This document shows positions 9,200 to 18,096 of a stretch of 64,000 nucleotides of DNA, piece by piece. Under the pieces are notes generated by a model. That model saw only the letters and a list, made by a program, of their open reading frames with translations. It was not told where the DNA came from and ran no database searches. A program made the position numbers and the translations under genes. The first letter of the stretch is position 1, and the number at the start of each line of letters is the position of its first letter. Source of the DNA: Candidatus Levyibacteriota bacterium (GTDB lineage Bacteria > Patescibacteria > Microgenomatia > Levybacterales > UBA12049); NCBI GenBank assembly GCA_029260965.1, contig JAJDCG010000001.1, forward strand, positions 62,001-126,000, written 5' to 3'.

Positions 9200-10525
9200 A
9201 TGGGACCAGAACGTTTTGAATCTATATATCCCGATACTGTTCGTTCAGAAGAGATAAAAAAAATAATATCTTATGTAAAAGAAGGAAAGTCTACGCAACT
9301 CATAAGCATACCTGGTGCTGGACGATCATCTATACTTGGTCTTCTTTCCCACAATGATGCTATTAGAAAAAAATATCTCGGAGACAAAAAAGATATTCAT
9401 TTTGTGCTTGCCAATTTTTCTGAGATTAGAAAACGACCCCTCTTCGACGCAATAAAATTTCTATTTCTGAGCCTGACCAACTCATTAAAAGAGAAAAAAA
9501 TGAACGAATACAATAAGATTAACTCACTATTTAAAGAAAATCTTGCTTATAATGATGAGCTTGTACTTTTTCAGGCTCTGAAAGAAGCCATTGACTATCT
9601 AACAATTGAAAGAAAAACAAAAATTGTTTTCTTGTTTGATCGTTTTGATGAATACATTCCGTATTTGACACCAGAATTTTTTACTAATTTGCGCTCCCTC
9701 AGACAAAGAGCTAAATACAGCCTTTCTGTTGTTTTTTCAATCAACAGACCACTTGAAGACGCTCTTGAGCCTACATTATTGTCAGATTTCTACGAATTTG
9801 TGGCAGGCAATCAAATCTATGTAGGGCTTGTGGATCTTGAAATGACAACCTTCAGGGTTAGGTATATTGAAAAAATTTCCCATAAAAAACTGCCATCAGG
9901 AGTATTTGAACAGATTATGAAACTCACTGGTGGTGATGGAAGATTGGTAAAGCTGTCTGTTGAAATTCTATTGTCAAATCCTAAGCCTAAGAATCTCAAC
10001 GATTTTTTACTGTCCCAGGAATCAATCAAAAGCGCTTTAAGCGAATTATGGCGCTCTTTTCTCCCTTCAGAGCAATCAGACCTCATAGAAGGAAACTTTG
10101 ATAATGAAAATATAAGAACTCATCTTGAAAACGTGGGTGTTGTTAAAAATAAAAAAATACAAATACCTCTTTTCTCAGAATTTATAAAAACACAGTATCA
10201 AAAACTCAAAAATGGAAAAAATCAGTTTATGTATGATGAGAATACAAACAGCATTAAAAATAATGATGCCATATTCTCTGACCAACTAACATCTTCAGAA
10301 TTCAGGCTGCTCAAATTCCTCATCCTCAACAAGGATCGAATTATTAATAGAGAAGAGATTATAAATTTTGTCTGGTCTGATCAAAAATCAACTGCAGGAA
10401 TTACTGACCAGGCAGTAGATCAGCTAATTTTTCGCTTGCGACAAAAAATTGAAGAGAACCCGAATAGCCCCATTCATCTTCAAACAATCAAGGGACGAGG
10501 ATTTCGCTTTTTACCAAAATGCTAA
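9200..10525 (+). CDS. P-loop ATPase with C-terminal OmpR-type winged helix
   Basis: The start at ATG 9200 (MGPERFESIY) avoids overlap with the divergent gene. The 441-residue protein has a Walker A-like SIPGAGRSS motif (about residues 34-42) and a Walker B-like KIVFLFDRFDEY (about 145-156), giving a STAND/AAA-like ATPase core. The last 95 residues form a winged helix of the OmpR/PhoB trans_reg_C type: LTSSEFRLLKFL, the REEIINFVW helix and IKGRGFRF at the end. It is thus a probable DNA-binding ATPase regulator. It precedes the pilin operon and is divergent from the 1082-residue gene, so it may control either; that is inference. Confidence 0.75.
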   Translation: MGPERFESIYPDTVRSEEIKKIISYVKEGKSTQLISIPGAGRSSILGLLSHNDAIRKKYLGDKKDIHFVLANFSEIRKRPLFDAIKFLFLSLTNSLKEKKMNEYNKINSLFKENLAYNDELVLFQALKEAIDYLTIERKTKIVFLFDRFDEYIPYLTPEFFTNLRSLRQRAKYSLSVVFSINRPLEDALEPTLLSDFYEFVAGNQIYVGLVDLEMTTFRVRYIEKISHKKLPSGVFEQIMKLTGGDGRLVKLSVEILLSNPKPKNLNDFLLSQESIKSALSELWRSFLPSEQSDLIEGNFDNENIRTHLENVGVVKNKKIQIPLFSEFIKTQYQKLKNGKNQFMYDENTNSIKNNDAIFSDQLTSSEFRLLKFLILNKDRIINREEIINFVWSDQKSTAGITDQAVDQLIFRLRQKIEENPNSPIHLQTIKGRGFRFLPKC

Positions 10526-10568
10526 CCAATCAATTGCATTTTTATCTCCAACTTAGTAATCTAGACTT

Positions 10569-10895
10569 ATGAGCATTTTGTCACAAGCCAAGCTTCCGAA
10601 GCCACCTTCAAGTATTCCCAGCGTGCCAACTGGTCAATCAGGTCTATCATATACTGGAGAGATTTTAAGAAACGCCATTACAATCATGATAATAATTGCT
10701 ATAATCTTGTCTGTTATTTTTCTTATCATCTCAGGTATCAAGTGGATCACATCAGGCGGAGACAAAGAAAAACTCCAAGCTGCAAAAGCAAGACTAACAT
10801 GGGCCATTGTTGGCCTGATAGTTGCCTTTGTGGCATTTTTCTTAGTAAATATTTTGGGCTACATCTTTGGAGTAGAGTTGCTTGGATTCTTTTAA
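10569..10895 (+). CDS. TrbC/VirB2-like pilin 1
   Basis: A 108-residue protein without a classic signal peptide. It has a Pro-rich start, a first hydrophobic helix (about 35-57), the short loop GIKWITSGGDKEKLQAAKAR (about 57-76) and a second hydrophobic helix (about 77-103). The W-I-T-S-G-G-D loop between two helices is the hallmark of CPR type IV secretion pilin-like proteins. Two paralogues follow directly downstream. These proteins are expected in the inner membrane and, if assembled, in a pilus. Confidence 0.8.
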   Translation: MSILSQAKLPKPPSSIPSVPTGQSGLSYTGEILRNAITIMIIIAIILSVIFLIISGIKWITSGGDKEKLQAAKARLTWAIVGLIVAFVAFFLVNILGYIFGVELLGFF

Positions 10896-10904
10896 ACTTA
10901 AGTA

Positions 10905-10934
10905 TTGACAAAAACAAAACAAGTGTTCTAGTAT
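10905..10934 (+). promoter_or_regulatory. Promoter of pilin 2
   Basis: TTGACA (10905-10910), an 18-base spacer and TAGTAT (10929-10934), 13 bases before the start codon at 10948. Confidence 0.6.
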
Positions 10935-10947
10935 AAAGACAACCTAT

Positions 10948-11340
10948 ATGAAAAAACTAGTAAGCGCAGCCGTGGGAGTAGTATCTTATCTTTCGTTAGC
11001 AGGTGGTGCTTTTGCGCAGACGGTTGATCCCTGTCCAAAAGGTGAATTCAACGCACTTTGTTCAAAATTTAATGCAAGTGATACTGGAAGCATTATTGGC
11101 ACAGTGCTAACCTTTCTTCTCATCGCAGCTGTAATTGTTGCGCTTTTCTTTCTGATCTGGGGGGGCATCCGTTGGATTACATCAGGCGGAGACAAAACCA
11201 AGGTTGACTCAGCCAGAGGGCACATAGTTGCAGCAATCGTAGGTCTACTAATTGCTTTTGTTGCTTACTTTATAGTACAAATAATACTGAACGTATTCGG
11301 TCTTGGCCCTGTCAGTAGCCTAGAGCTTCCAACTTTCTAA
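10948..11340 (+). CDS. TrbC/VirB2-like pilin 2 with signal peptide
   Basis: A 130-residue protein with an N-terminal signal peptide ending near GGAFAQ (about residues 19-24), two cysteines in the short mature N-terminus (CPKGEFNALC), then two hydrophobic helices separated by GGIRWITSGGDKTKVDSARG (about 75-94). It is clearly paralogous to the genes on both sides. The Cys pair could form a disulfide outside the membrane. Its own TTGACA promoter suggests that it can be expressed apart from pilin 1. Confidence 0.85.
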   Translation: MKKLVSAAVGVVSYLSLAGGAFAQTVDPCPKGEFNALCSKFNASDTGSIIGTVLTFLLIAAVIVALFFLIWGGIRWITSGGDKTKVDSARGHIVAAIVGLLIAFVAYFIVQIILNVFGLGPVSSLELPTF

Positions 11341-11351
11341 TCTAAATCTTC

Positions 11352-11380
11352 TTGTGTTTTACTTTTCCCTCTGATATTCT
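11352..11380 (+). promoter_or_regulatory. Promoter of pilin 3
   Basis: TTGTGT (11352-11357), 17 bases, then an extended -10 TGATATTCT (11372-11380), 11 bases before the ATG at 11392. Confidence 0.45.
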
Positions 11381-11391
11381 GAATTAGTCTT

Positions 11392-11802
11392 ATGAAAAAA
11401 ATCCTTCACTTCTTTCTGCTTTTTACGACAGCTAGTCTTGCACATCCATCAAATGCACACGCGCAGCTTTTTAAAAACTGGGATCAGGTAGTATCTGGAT
11501 GTGTAATTGATGGAGTGCCCACTCTCCGATGCTTACCTGCTGTATTTGGAAACCTCATAAATGCAGGCATTGCTTTTGTGGGTGTTGTTGCTGTAATTCT
11601 CATAGTTTACTCTGGAATAAGACTTATAACCTCAGGTGGAGATCCAAAAAAAGTTGCAGGAGCTCGTCAAATTATGACCTATGCCATAATTGGCTTAGTA
11701 CTCGTGCTCTCATCCTTTGCTATAGTATTGTTCATCGGCTATGCTACCGGTAGCAGCGACTGTATTGGAGACCTAAACAACATAGCCTCTGGATGTAAAT
11801 AA
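11392..11802 (+). CDS. TrbC/VirB2-like pilin 3 with signal peptide
   Basis: A 136-residue protein with a signal peptide ending at about SNAHAQ (residues 20-25), Cys residues before the first helix (GCVIDGVPTLRC), two hydrophobic helices around IRLITSGGDPKKVAGARQ (about 81-98) and a Cys-containing C-terminal tail (DCIGDLNNIASGC). It shares the loop motif with the two preceding pilin-like genes but diverges elsewhere, so the three are old duplicates. The four cysteines suggest two extracytoplasmic disulfides. Confidence 0.85.
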   Translation: MKKILHFFLLFTTASLAHPSNAHAQLFKNWDQVVSGCVIDGVPTLRCLPAVFGNLINAGIAFVGVVAVILIVYSGIRLITSGGDPKKVAGARQIMTYAIIGLVLVLSSFAIVLFIGYATGSSDCIGDLNNIASGCK

Positions 11803-11904
11803 CAAATTCTCCAAGTTTTCACAGACCCAGCCTCAAAGAAAATTTTTTTGATCTACTTTGAAAGAGTTGCAAACATATTTTTCACGTTATACACTTTTTT
11901 TACT

Positions 11905-13158
11905 ATGGACAACCACCCTATACCCCAAGACGTAACAGGCTTCAAATTCAAGCTTATTGGCAGCATGACAGTAAAACAATTCGCCTACGTTGCAGCAGGC
12001 GTCATTACCTCAGTAATTTTATACTATCTTCCCCTGAAGGGTATTGCAGGGGGCCTCATAAAGGCATTGTTAATACCCGTATCTTTTGGTAGTGGAATTA
12101 TGATTGCCTTTCTTCCAATTGATGGAAGACCGATGGATGTAATGCTGGGTAATTTTATAAAGGCAGTTTTTTCACCCAATCAATACCTTTATCACAAAAA
12201 CGGTCGAAGATTTAGCTTCATGACCATCTCGCTACCAACACGAGGCGCTTTCCAAAACACGCAACAAACGATGCAGGATCACCCAACCCATACAAACACC
12301 AAAAATAAACAGCTCAGAGAATTTCTTGACAAGAATAAAAGTCCTGAAATAAAAAATAACCTTGACAACAAAGAGCTTGCTTTTCTCAAATCCTTGGCAA
12401 GCAGCTATACCCAGACACCTGCATTACAACAGCATGCAGCAACACAACCACCCATACAGCAACCCCCACAACCTGCGTCTATACAAAAAGCTGAAAATCA
12501 AACCATCCAAGAACCAATTGCTCGACCAGTGCAAAAAACTACTCCTGCTGTTCAGACAGCACCCGTGCAGCCACCATTAACAGCGCGGGTCGCAAATCCT
12601 GAACCTACAAAAAACACAAATCCGCAAAACAATAAACCAGAACAATTAAAACAGCAGATCCAGAATGCCCATGATCAAAAAAAACTGCTTGAGAATGAAC
12701 TATCAAAACTTAAAAATCAGCTCCAAGAACACAAACCAGAAACACCTACTACAGCAGTAAGCCCATCTTCTGCACCCATACACACAACCCCAAACCCCAC
12801 ACATGTTCGGTCAATTCCTAAAGAAAGCGTACAAAAAATGGGAATCCTCGTCCCTGATTCTCCTAATGTTGTTGTGGGAATAGTAAAAGACCCAAGAGGA
12901 AACATACTACAAAACATACTTGTTGAAATAACCGATAAGGATGGTAACGCTGTACGCGCTTTCAAAACTAACGCTCTCGGACAGTTTGCCTCAGCCACCC
13001 CTTTACCCACAGGCTCCTATACGGTTACACTTGAGGATCCCAGAAATCAACACAAGTTTGACTCAATTAAGATAGCTGCCAGAGATCAGGTTATGCTACC
13101 AATTGAAATAATATCCTATGACAAACGGGAAGAATTAAGAAGAGACTTATTTAACTAA
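11905..13158 (+). CDS. PrgI-family protein with C-terminal carboxypeptidase-regulatory-like domain
   Basis: ATG 11905 (MDNHPIPQDVTGF) is the family-typical start; a longer TTG frame is unlikely. Residues about 1-95 contain two membrane segments in the PrgI pattern (QDVTGFKFKLIGSMTVKQF, then two hydrophobic stretches and FLPIDGRPMD). A long Gln/Pro/Thr-rich linker (about 165-320) follows. The end (about 330-410) is a beta-sandwich-like domain with VVVGIVKDPRGN and TNALGQFASATPLPTGSYTV, as in carboxypeptidase-regulatory-like (CarboxypepD_reg) domains. In CPR and Gram-positive type IV systems, PrgI lies just before VirB4, as here. It is predicted to be an inner-membrane component. Confidence 0.8.
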   Translation: MDNHPIPQDVTGFKFKLIGSMTVKQFAYVAAGVITSVILYYLPLKGIAGGLIKALLIPVSFGSGIMIAFLPIDGRPMDVMLGNFIKAVFSPNQYLYHKNGRRFSFMTISLPTRGAFQNTQQTMQDHPTHTNTKNKQLREFLDKNKSPEIKNNLDNKELAFLKSLASSYTQTPALQQHAATQPPIQQPPQPASIQKAENQTIQEPIARPVQKTTPAVQTAPVQPPLTARVANPEPTKNTNPQNNKPEQLKQQIQNAHDQKKLLENELSKLKNQLQEHKPETPTTAVSPSSAPIHTTPNPTHVRSIPKESVQKMGILVPDSPNVVVGIVKDPRGNILQNILVEITDKDGNAVRAFKTNALGQFASATPLPTGSYTVTLEDPRNQHKFDSIKIAARDQVMLPIEIISYDKREELRRDLFN

Positions 13159-13161
13159 AGT

Positions 13162-13848
13162 ATGGCACAAAAAATTAACGCGTCTACGCAAAAATTTACA
13201 GAGATTGTTGACTTTGTTGATAATATAGTTGTTCTAGAGGGTGGAAACGCCTGTTTAATCATTGAAATCACTGCAAGTAACTTTGCATTGTTATCAAAAA
13301 GAGAACAAGACTCAAGAGTGGCCTCATATGCATCCCTTCTCAACTCGCTTTCTTTTCCTATACAGATTCTAATACGCAACAAGCGGATGGATATATCAAA
13401 CTACTTAAACGAATTGGATGAGGCAAAGAAAAATTCAAAGAACGATAGGCTGGCAACATACATTAGCTACTACCGCGATTTCGTTGAGGAGATAGTAACT
13501 GTAAATGTAGTTCTGAACAAATCTTTCTTTATTGTGGTGCCATACTCTTTTCTAGAAGGCAACATGCCCAATGCAAGCCAGCCACAACAAGCAAAAAAAC
13601 AAAAAGATACTGTTTCTAAGTCTCAGAAAATTGCAGAAAATGCCAAAAGAGCTTTAGAGTCCAAGTCATCAACCGTTATGGCTCAGCTTCAAAAATTTGC
13701 TGTATCTGCAAAAATCCTCGAAAAAGACGAGCTGGTTAAGCTCTTTTATGACATATACAACCAGGGTGACGCACTGAATGTTGAACAAGCAGAGCCAGAC
13801 ACTCAGAATGCATTCGTTGCAACAGCAGGAGGAGGAGAAAATACATGA
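13162..13848 (+). CDS. VirB4/TraC N-terminal domain as a separate protein
   Basis: A 228-residue soluble protein that begins four bases after the PrgI-like gene. Its N-terminal TQKFTEIVDFVDNIVVLEGG and the following alpha/beta pattern with ASLLNSLSFPIQILIRNKR resemble the N-terminal domain of TraC/VirB4 ATPases. It lacks any Walker motif. The next gene carries the remaining part, overlapping by four bases (ATGA), so the two products are translationally coupled and probably form one functional VirB4. The last ~30 residues are low complexity. Confidence 0.75.
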   Translation: MAQKINASTQKFTEIVDFVDNIVVLEGGNACLIIEITASNFALLSKREQDSRVASYASLLNSLSFPIQILIRNKRMDISNYLNELDEAKKNSKNDRLATYISYYRDFVEEIVTVNVVLNKSFFIVVPYSFLEGNMPNASQPQQAKKQKDTVSKSQKIAENAKRALESKSSTVMAQLQKFAVSAKILEKDELVKLFYDIYNQGDALNVEQAEPDTQNAFVATAGGGENT

Positions 13849-15989
13849 AAATCCCATTTCTAAAAAACAAAGACACCCAAACACAGCCCACCACTCAGAC
13901 ACCTGCACAAAACAACAAAATGGCTGTAAGTCAAAACACTCAACAATCCACAAAAGCTCTTGAAAAACTTGAAAAGGGCCTAACCTCAGTAATCGACATT
14001 ATTGCTCCATCTTCAGTAGAAGTAGATTTCCGTTATATTAGAGTTGGTGAGACTTTTTACACTACTCTTTTTATCGCTGGCTATCCACGCTATGTTTCTC
14101 CTGGCTGGCTTACTCCAATTGTTGACTATGATCACACCCTTGATATATCCATGTTTTGCTATCCTACCTCGTCGACAGACATTCTTTCAGATCTAAAAAG
14201 AAAAATCGGAGAGATGCAAGCAACCCTTTCATCAGATGCTGAACAGGGAAAGGTTGCAGACCCCTCTGTTGAAGCTGCCCTTGAGGATGCCCTTGGCCTT
14301 CAGGAGGAATTAGCAAAGGGGGTTGAACGGTTTTTCCAGTTTGGATTTTACATAACAGTTTCAGCCGAAAGCCTAAATGAACTCAACCAAACAGTAAAAG
14401 AACTAAAAACCACACTTTCATCCCTGCTTCTGACAGGCAAAACCTCCACACTCCAAATGGAGGAAGGCTTCAAATCCACACTTCCAATCGGCCAAGACAA
14501 GCTCTATATCACACGGAACATGGATACAACATCTCTCGCATCAACCTTTCCTTTTACATCTGCTGTTCTCACCCAAAACAAGGGTGTTATGTATGGCGTG
14601 AATCAACAAAACGGATCCCTGATAATCTTTGATAGATTTTCACTAGAAAATGCCAATGAAATCGTTCTTGGTAAGTCTGGTGCTGGAAAATCTTATGCCA
14701 TAAAGCTGGAAATTGCCCGACAATTTATGCTCGGCACTGAAGTGATAGTTATTGATCCAGAGGGAGAATATGAAGTGTTAACTCCTGTTCTAGGCGGTGA
14801 GGTTGTAGATTTTTCTTCAAATTCTGAAATAAAAATTAATCCTTTTGATCTTGCCGATGTCTATGAAGAGGGGGAAAATCAACTTGGACTTAAAATACTC
14901 TCACTTCATGGCCTCTTAAAAATAATTACTGGAGAGCTTGATGCTGAACATGATGCAATCATGGATCGTGCACTTATTGAAGCGTACAGACAGAAAGGCA
15001 TCACTACTGACCCAGCAACTCAAAAAAAAGAACCGCCATTGATGGAGGATCTTTACAAAACCCTTCTCGGCATGGAAAATCAGCCGGCTAAGGATCTTGC
15101 ATACAGGCTTGAAAAATTCATCAAAGGATCAGCCCAGGGCATATTTAACCAGCAATCAAATTTCGAGATCAATAATCCCCTAACTGTTTTCTCGATAAGA
15201 AATCTTGAAGAAGAACTAAGACCTGTTGCAATGCACATAATTCTTGACTTTGTCTGGACCAGAGTCAAAAAATCACTTAAAAAGCGTATTTTAATACTTG
15301 ACGAGGCATGGTACATGATGAAATATCAAGACAGCGCATCATTTGTCTACTCAATCGCCAAAAGAGCACGTAAATATTATTTAGGAATGACTACTGCAAC
15401 ACAAGATGTGGAAGATTTTCTCAAAAATGAATACGGGAAGGCAGTTCTAACTAATTCTTCAATTCAGATTCTTCTCAAACAAGGAACAGCCGAGGTTGAC
15501 ATGATATCTGAAACTTTTTATCTATCTGAAGGGGAAAAAGCACTTCTTCTATCTTCTGATGTTGGAGAAGGACTTTTCTTTGCAGGACAAAACCATGTTG
15601 TTATGAAGGTTTTTGCAGCTCCTTTTGAACACGAATTAATCACCTCTAATCCTGAGGAGGTTTCAAAAAGACAGGAAGCAGACGCGGAATATGCAAAAGC
15701 TGAGGCTAACGCTGCACAAGTGGAACAAGCCACTGCTCCTACTGAGACTTCGCAAGCATCAGCCCCATTATCTCAGAAACCAATACAGGAATACACACCC
15801 CCACAAGAAACACAAACCCAATCTCAAACGTCTTCAATCCAGGCATCGGACCCCATTCCTCCACAACAAGCCCAAAACACACCTGCTAACACAGATGTTG
15901 TGAACAACCCACCAACACCACAACAACCCATTACAAGCGCATACACACCACCACAGCCACCCACCACAAACCCTACCAACGAGTCCTAA
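13845..15989 (+). CDS. VirB4/TraC-type conjugation ATPase
   Basis: This 714-residue protein is the motor ATPase of the type IV secretion-like system. The Walker A motif LGKSGAGKSYAIK lies near residues 273-285 and Walker B RILILDEAW near 480-488. The region DPEGEYEVL (about 305) and the TTATQDVEDF motif (about 515) are typical of the VirB4/TraC/HerA group. The C-terminal ~100 residues are a Gln/Pro/Thr-rich tail with no expected fold. It should act at the cytoplasmic membrane, powering pilus assembly or substrate transfer. The N-terminal domain is encoded by the preceding gene. No VirD4 coupling protein or relaxase is visible in the window. Confidence 0.9.
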   Translation: MKIPFLKNKDTQTQPTTQTPAQNNKMAVSQNTQQSTKALEKLEKGLTSVIDIIAPSSVEVDFRYIRVGETFYTTLFIAGYPRYVSPGWLTPIVDYDHTLDISMFCYPTSSTDILSDLKRKIGEMQATLSSDAEQGKVADPSVEAALEDALGLQEELAKGVERFFQFGFYITVSAESLNELNQTVKELKTTLSSLLLTGKTSTLQMEEGFKSTLPIGQDKLYITRNMDTTSLASTFPFTSAVLTQNKGVMYGVNQQNGSLIIFDRFSLENANEIVLGKSGAGKSYAIKLEIARQFMLGTEVIVIDPEGEYEVLTPVLGGEVVDFSSNSEIKINPFDLADVYEEGENQLGLKILSLHGLLKIITGELDAEHDAIMDRALIEAYRQKGITTDPATQKKEPPLMEDLYKTLLGMENQPAKDLAYRLEKFIKGSAQGIFNQQSNFEINNPLTVFSIRNLEEELRPVAMHIILDFVWTRVKKSLKKRILILDEAWYMMKYQDSASFVYSIAKRARKYYLGMTTATQDVEDFLKNEYGKAVLTNSSIQILLKQGTAEVDMISETFYLSEGEKALLLSSDVGEGLFFAGQNHVVMKVFAAPFEHELITSNPEEVSKRQEADAEYAKAEANAAQVEQATAPTETSQASAPLSQKPIQEYTPPQETQTQSQTSSIQASDPIPPQQAQNTPANTDVVNNPPTPQQPITSAYTPPQPPTTNPTNES

Positions 15990-15993
15990 ACTT

Positions 15994-16002
15994 TGCTAGT
16001 AT
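15994..16002 (+). promoter_or_regulatory. Extended -10 box, near-leaderless start
   Basis: TGCTAGTAT ends six bases before the ATG at 16009, so the transcript would start at or next to the start codon. Confidence 0.45.
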
Positions 16003-16008
16003 TAAATA

Positions 16009-17493
16009 ATGGATGATGAAGAAAGACAGGATGACGCTCCTGAAGAGGAACCCCAGGATGAAGATGGCGAAAACGATCAAGGAGTTAGCCAACCTGGTGC
16101 TCCAGGTCGTGGGGCCCGTGTATCACAAAAGGGTGGCAGAATAAAAAATGCTCTTAAAGAAGGTGCAAGGGGACTCAGCAAGGGTAAGGGAAAAAACGCA
16201 GCAACAGACGCATTGAAAGGATTCAGGCATGGCAGTATAAACAAAGATGATGAAGACAGTAAACATAAACGACCGTCCCTGAGGCAAATCCGTCGTTTTA
16301 GCAAAATGGCAAAAGGACTTAAGGGCGCAGGTGGCGCAGCTGGTGGAGGAGCAGCAGCTGGTGGAGAAGCAGTAGCAGCAGGCGCAGCAGCAGCTGGTGC
16401 AGGAATGCCTGTTGCATTAATTGTATTAATCGTGGTTTTTGTAATTATTCTGCTTTTTGGCTTTATATTTATGTTTAATAATCCCGAACCCTCAATCCTT
16501 TCAATAACTAAAACTGGCCCAGAAACAGCTTCCTCAGGAGAGGAAATAACTTATCAGATAAATGTCTCATATCCCGACACGGCAGAAAATATAATAATAA
16601 AAGATCGTATTCCTTCTGAAACCGACTATGTATCCTCCTCTCCCTCTGCTAGATTTGACGCTTCTACAAGGACAGCTACGTGGAGCCTAAGCGAGTTTAT
16701 TTCCCCTATAAATAATGTGAACACCACTCTAAACATCAGCCTGCGCATAAAAGATGGGCTAACAAATGTCAACATAATCAACCTGTCCGAGGGTGAAGTT
16801 ATTGGTGGCGGAACTGACCCAGGCACCGGAACTCCGACAGGCGATATCGCAAAACTATTGCCCCAACCCCTACCCCCAGACTCTCCCTCGGTTCTAAACC
16901 GCAAATCAGCAGTCATACTATCAACACAAAACACCACGAACAAGGAAGCATACGAAAAAGCCTCTCTAGCCACAGGCTTACCCTGGCAGGTTTTTGCAGG
17001 CATACACTACAGAGAGGGAGGGGCTGCTCCAAACAAATCTATTGTCAGTGGTAGAACTATTGGCTCCCGAGAACCAGATGTTGAAAATGGACCAGGGTGC
17101 AGCGTGCATAATACAAAAGGAGCTACTGATGGTCTTGCTGAAAAACTCAGCAGTGGGGGCTGTGGTTTTAGTTCTCTTGCTGATTCAGCAATCTATGCAG
17201 GAATTCTTTTGAAAAAAAAGGTTAACGGTAACCTGAATAGCTACGAGGACCTTGTAAAAGCTTTGTCAAGATACAATGGCGGTGGTAACGCAAACTGTGG
17301 AAAGACACCCTATACTGGTTGTCCAAAACTCTTCTACGGAGAAGACGACACTTATGTCGTAAACCTTTTTGATGAAAAGCACGCAACTATGTATGTTGTT
17401 TATTGTGCTGATCACACCTTGTGTAATCCTCCCAAAACAGACTCTCGACCAGGCGCAGCAACAGCTATAAAATGGGTTTCGCAGTCAAATTAA
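16009..17493 (+). CDS. Membrane-anchored DUF11-like plus lytic-transglycosylase-like fusion
   Basis: A 494-residue protein. Residues 1-110 are acidic then basic and disordered, with a Gly/Ala-rich stretch (about 104-135) leading into one membrane span (about 138-158). Residues about 163-265 form a DUF11-like beta domain (ITKTGPETASSGEEITYQI). The C-terminal domain (about 300-490) looks like a lysozyme/lytic transglycosylase fold: LPWQVFAGIHYREGG holds the candidate catalytic Glu, and YEDLVKALSRYNGG follows the usual second motif. It contains several cysteines. It probably plays the VirB1 role, opening peptidoglycan for the secretion apparatus. The cytoplasmic disordered start is unusual for that role. 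Confidence 0.7.
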   Translation: MDDEERQDDAPEEEPQDEDGENDQGVSQPGAPGRGARVSQKGGRIKNALKEGARGLSKGKGKNAATDALKGFRHGSINKDDEDSKHKRPSLRQIRRFSKMAKGLKGAGGAAGGGAAAGGEAVAAGAAAAGAGMPVALIVLIVVFVIILLFGFIFMFNNPEPSILSITKTGPETASSGEEITYQINVSYPDTAENIIIKDRIPSETDYVSSSPSARFDASTRTATWSLSEFISPINNVNTTLNISLRIKDGLTNVNIINLSEGEVIGGGTDPGTGTPTGDIAKLLPQPLPPDSPSVLNRKSAVILSTQNTTNKEAYEKASLATGLPWQVFAGIHYREGGAAPNKSIVSGRTIGSREPDVENGPGCSVHNTKGATDGLAEKLSSGGCGFSSLADSAIYAGILLKKKVNGNLNSYEDLVKALSRYNGGGNANCGKTPYTGCPKLFYGEDDTYVVNLFDEKHATMYVVYCADHTLCNPPKTDSRPGAATAIKWVSQSN

Positions 17494-17529
17494 ATTGTTA
17501 TTGTCGTTTGTTTTTAATAAACTAGAACT

Positions 17530-18093
17530 ATGTATGCTTTAAAAGGTAAGTTTATTCTTTTTGCTTTAGCTATTATTCTCATAATAATCTTGACTGTTCT
17601 TGTGTTTTTTTCTTTTTCACAAACAGACAATCAAGACGACACAGGAACCACGCCCATAAAACAAACGGGTTCGGAAAACAAAATTCCTGCTTTTAAAACA
17701 ATCACCAACATACCAACAACTACTGAAGGCATAGACGAAAACTCTATAGAAGTAAAAAATTCGATTAAAGAGATAGAAAATCTCTATCCACACTTACCAT
17801 ATTCTGAAGAACTCGTCTCATCCACAGGAGTAGATCTATCAATACTCATTCCTTCCAGGGAGTTTCAAACAAACAGTTTTACTTTGTCTGTTGAGGTATT
17901 TGGAATTGACTATAACATGCCTGTTGATGATCCTAATTACAGCAATATGCAAGCCTCTTTTCTGGAAGGAGCAGAGAAAATTTTTTCATTCATAAAAAGC
18001 AAGAATGTTGATCCCAAAAAAATTATCTTCTCCTGGGGTGATCGATTGTTTATACAGGAAAGGGCACAGGAGTGGTTAAAGGATGTTCAATAA
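17530..18093 (+). CDS. Membrane-anchored extracytoplasmic protein, unknown
   Basis: A 187-residue protein with one N-terminal membrane segment (about residues 7-30), a Thr/Asn-rich linker and an alpha/beta domain (about 75-187). Its end KIIFSWGDRLFIQERAQEWLKDVQ region is probably helical. No family is recognised. It lies between the transglycosylase-like gene and the endopeptidase-like gene, three bases upstream of the latter, so it probably belongs to the secretion operon as an accessory envelope protein. Confidence 0.65.
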   Translation: MYALKGKFILFALAIILIIILTVLVFFSFSQTDNQDDTGTTPIKQTGSENKIPAFKTITNIPTTTEGIDENSIEVKNSIKEIENLYPHLPYSEELVSSTGVDLSILIPSREFQTNSFTLSVEVFGIDYNMPVDDPNYSNMQASFLEGAEKIFSFIKSKNVDPKKIIFSWGDRLFIQERAQEWLKDVQ

Positions 18094-18096
18094 ATT

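Noticed and set aside
12420..12780. Q/P-rich stretch as a DNA tandem repeat
   Set aside because: It is amino-acid low complexity in the PrgI-like linker; the DNA itself has no regular period.
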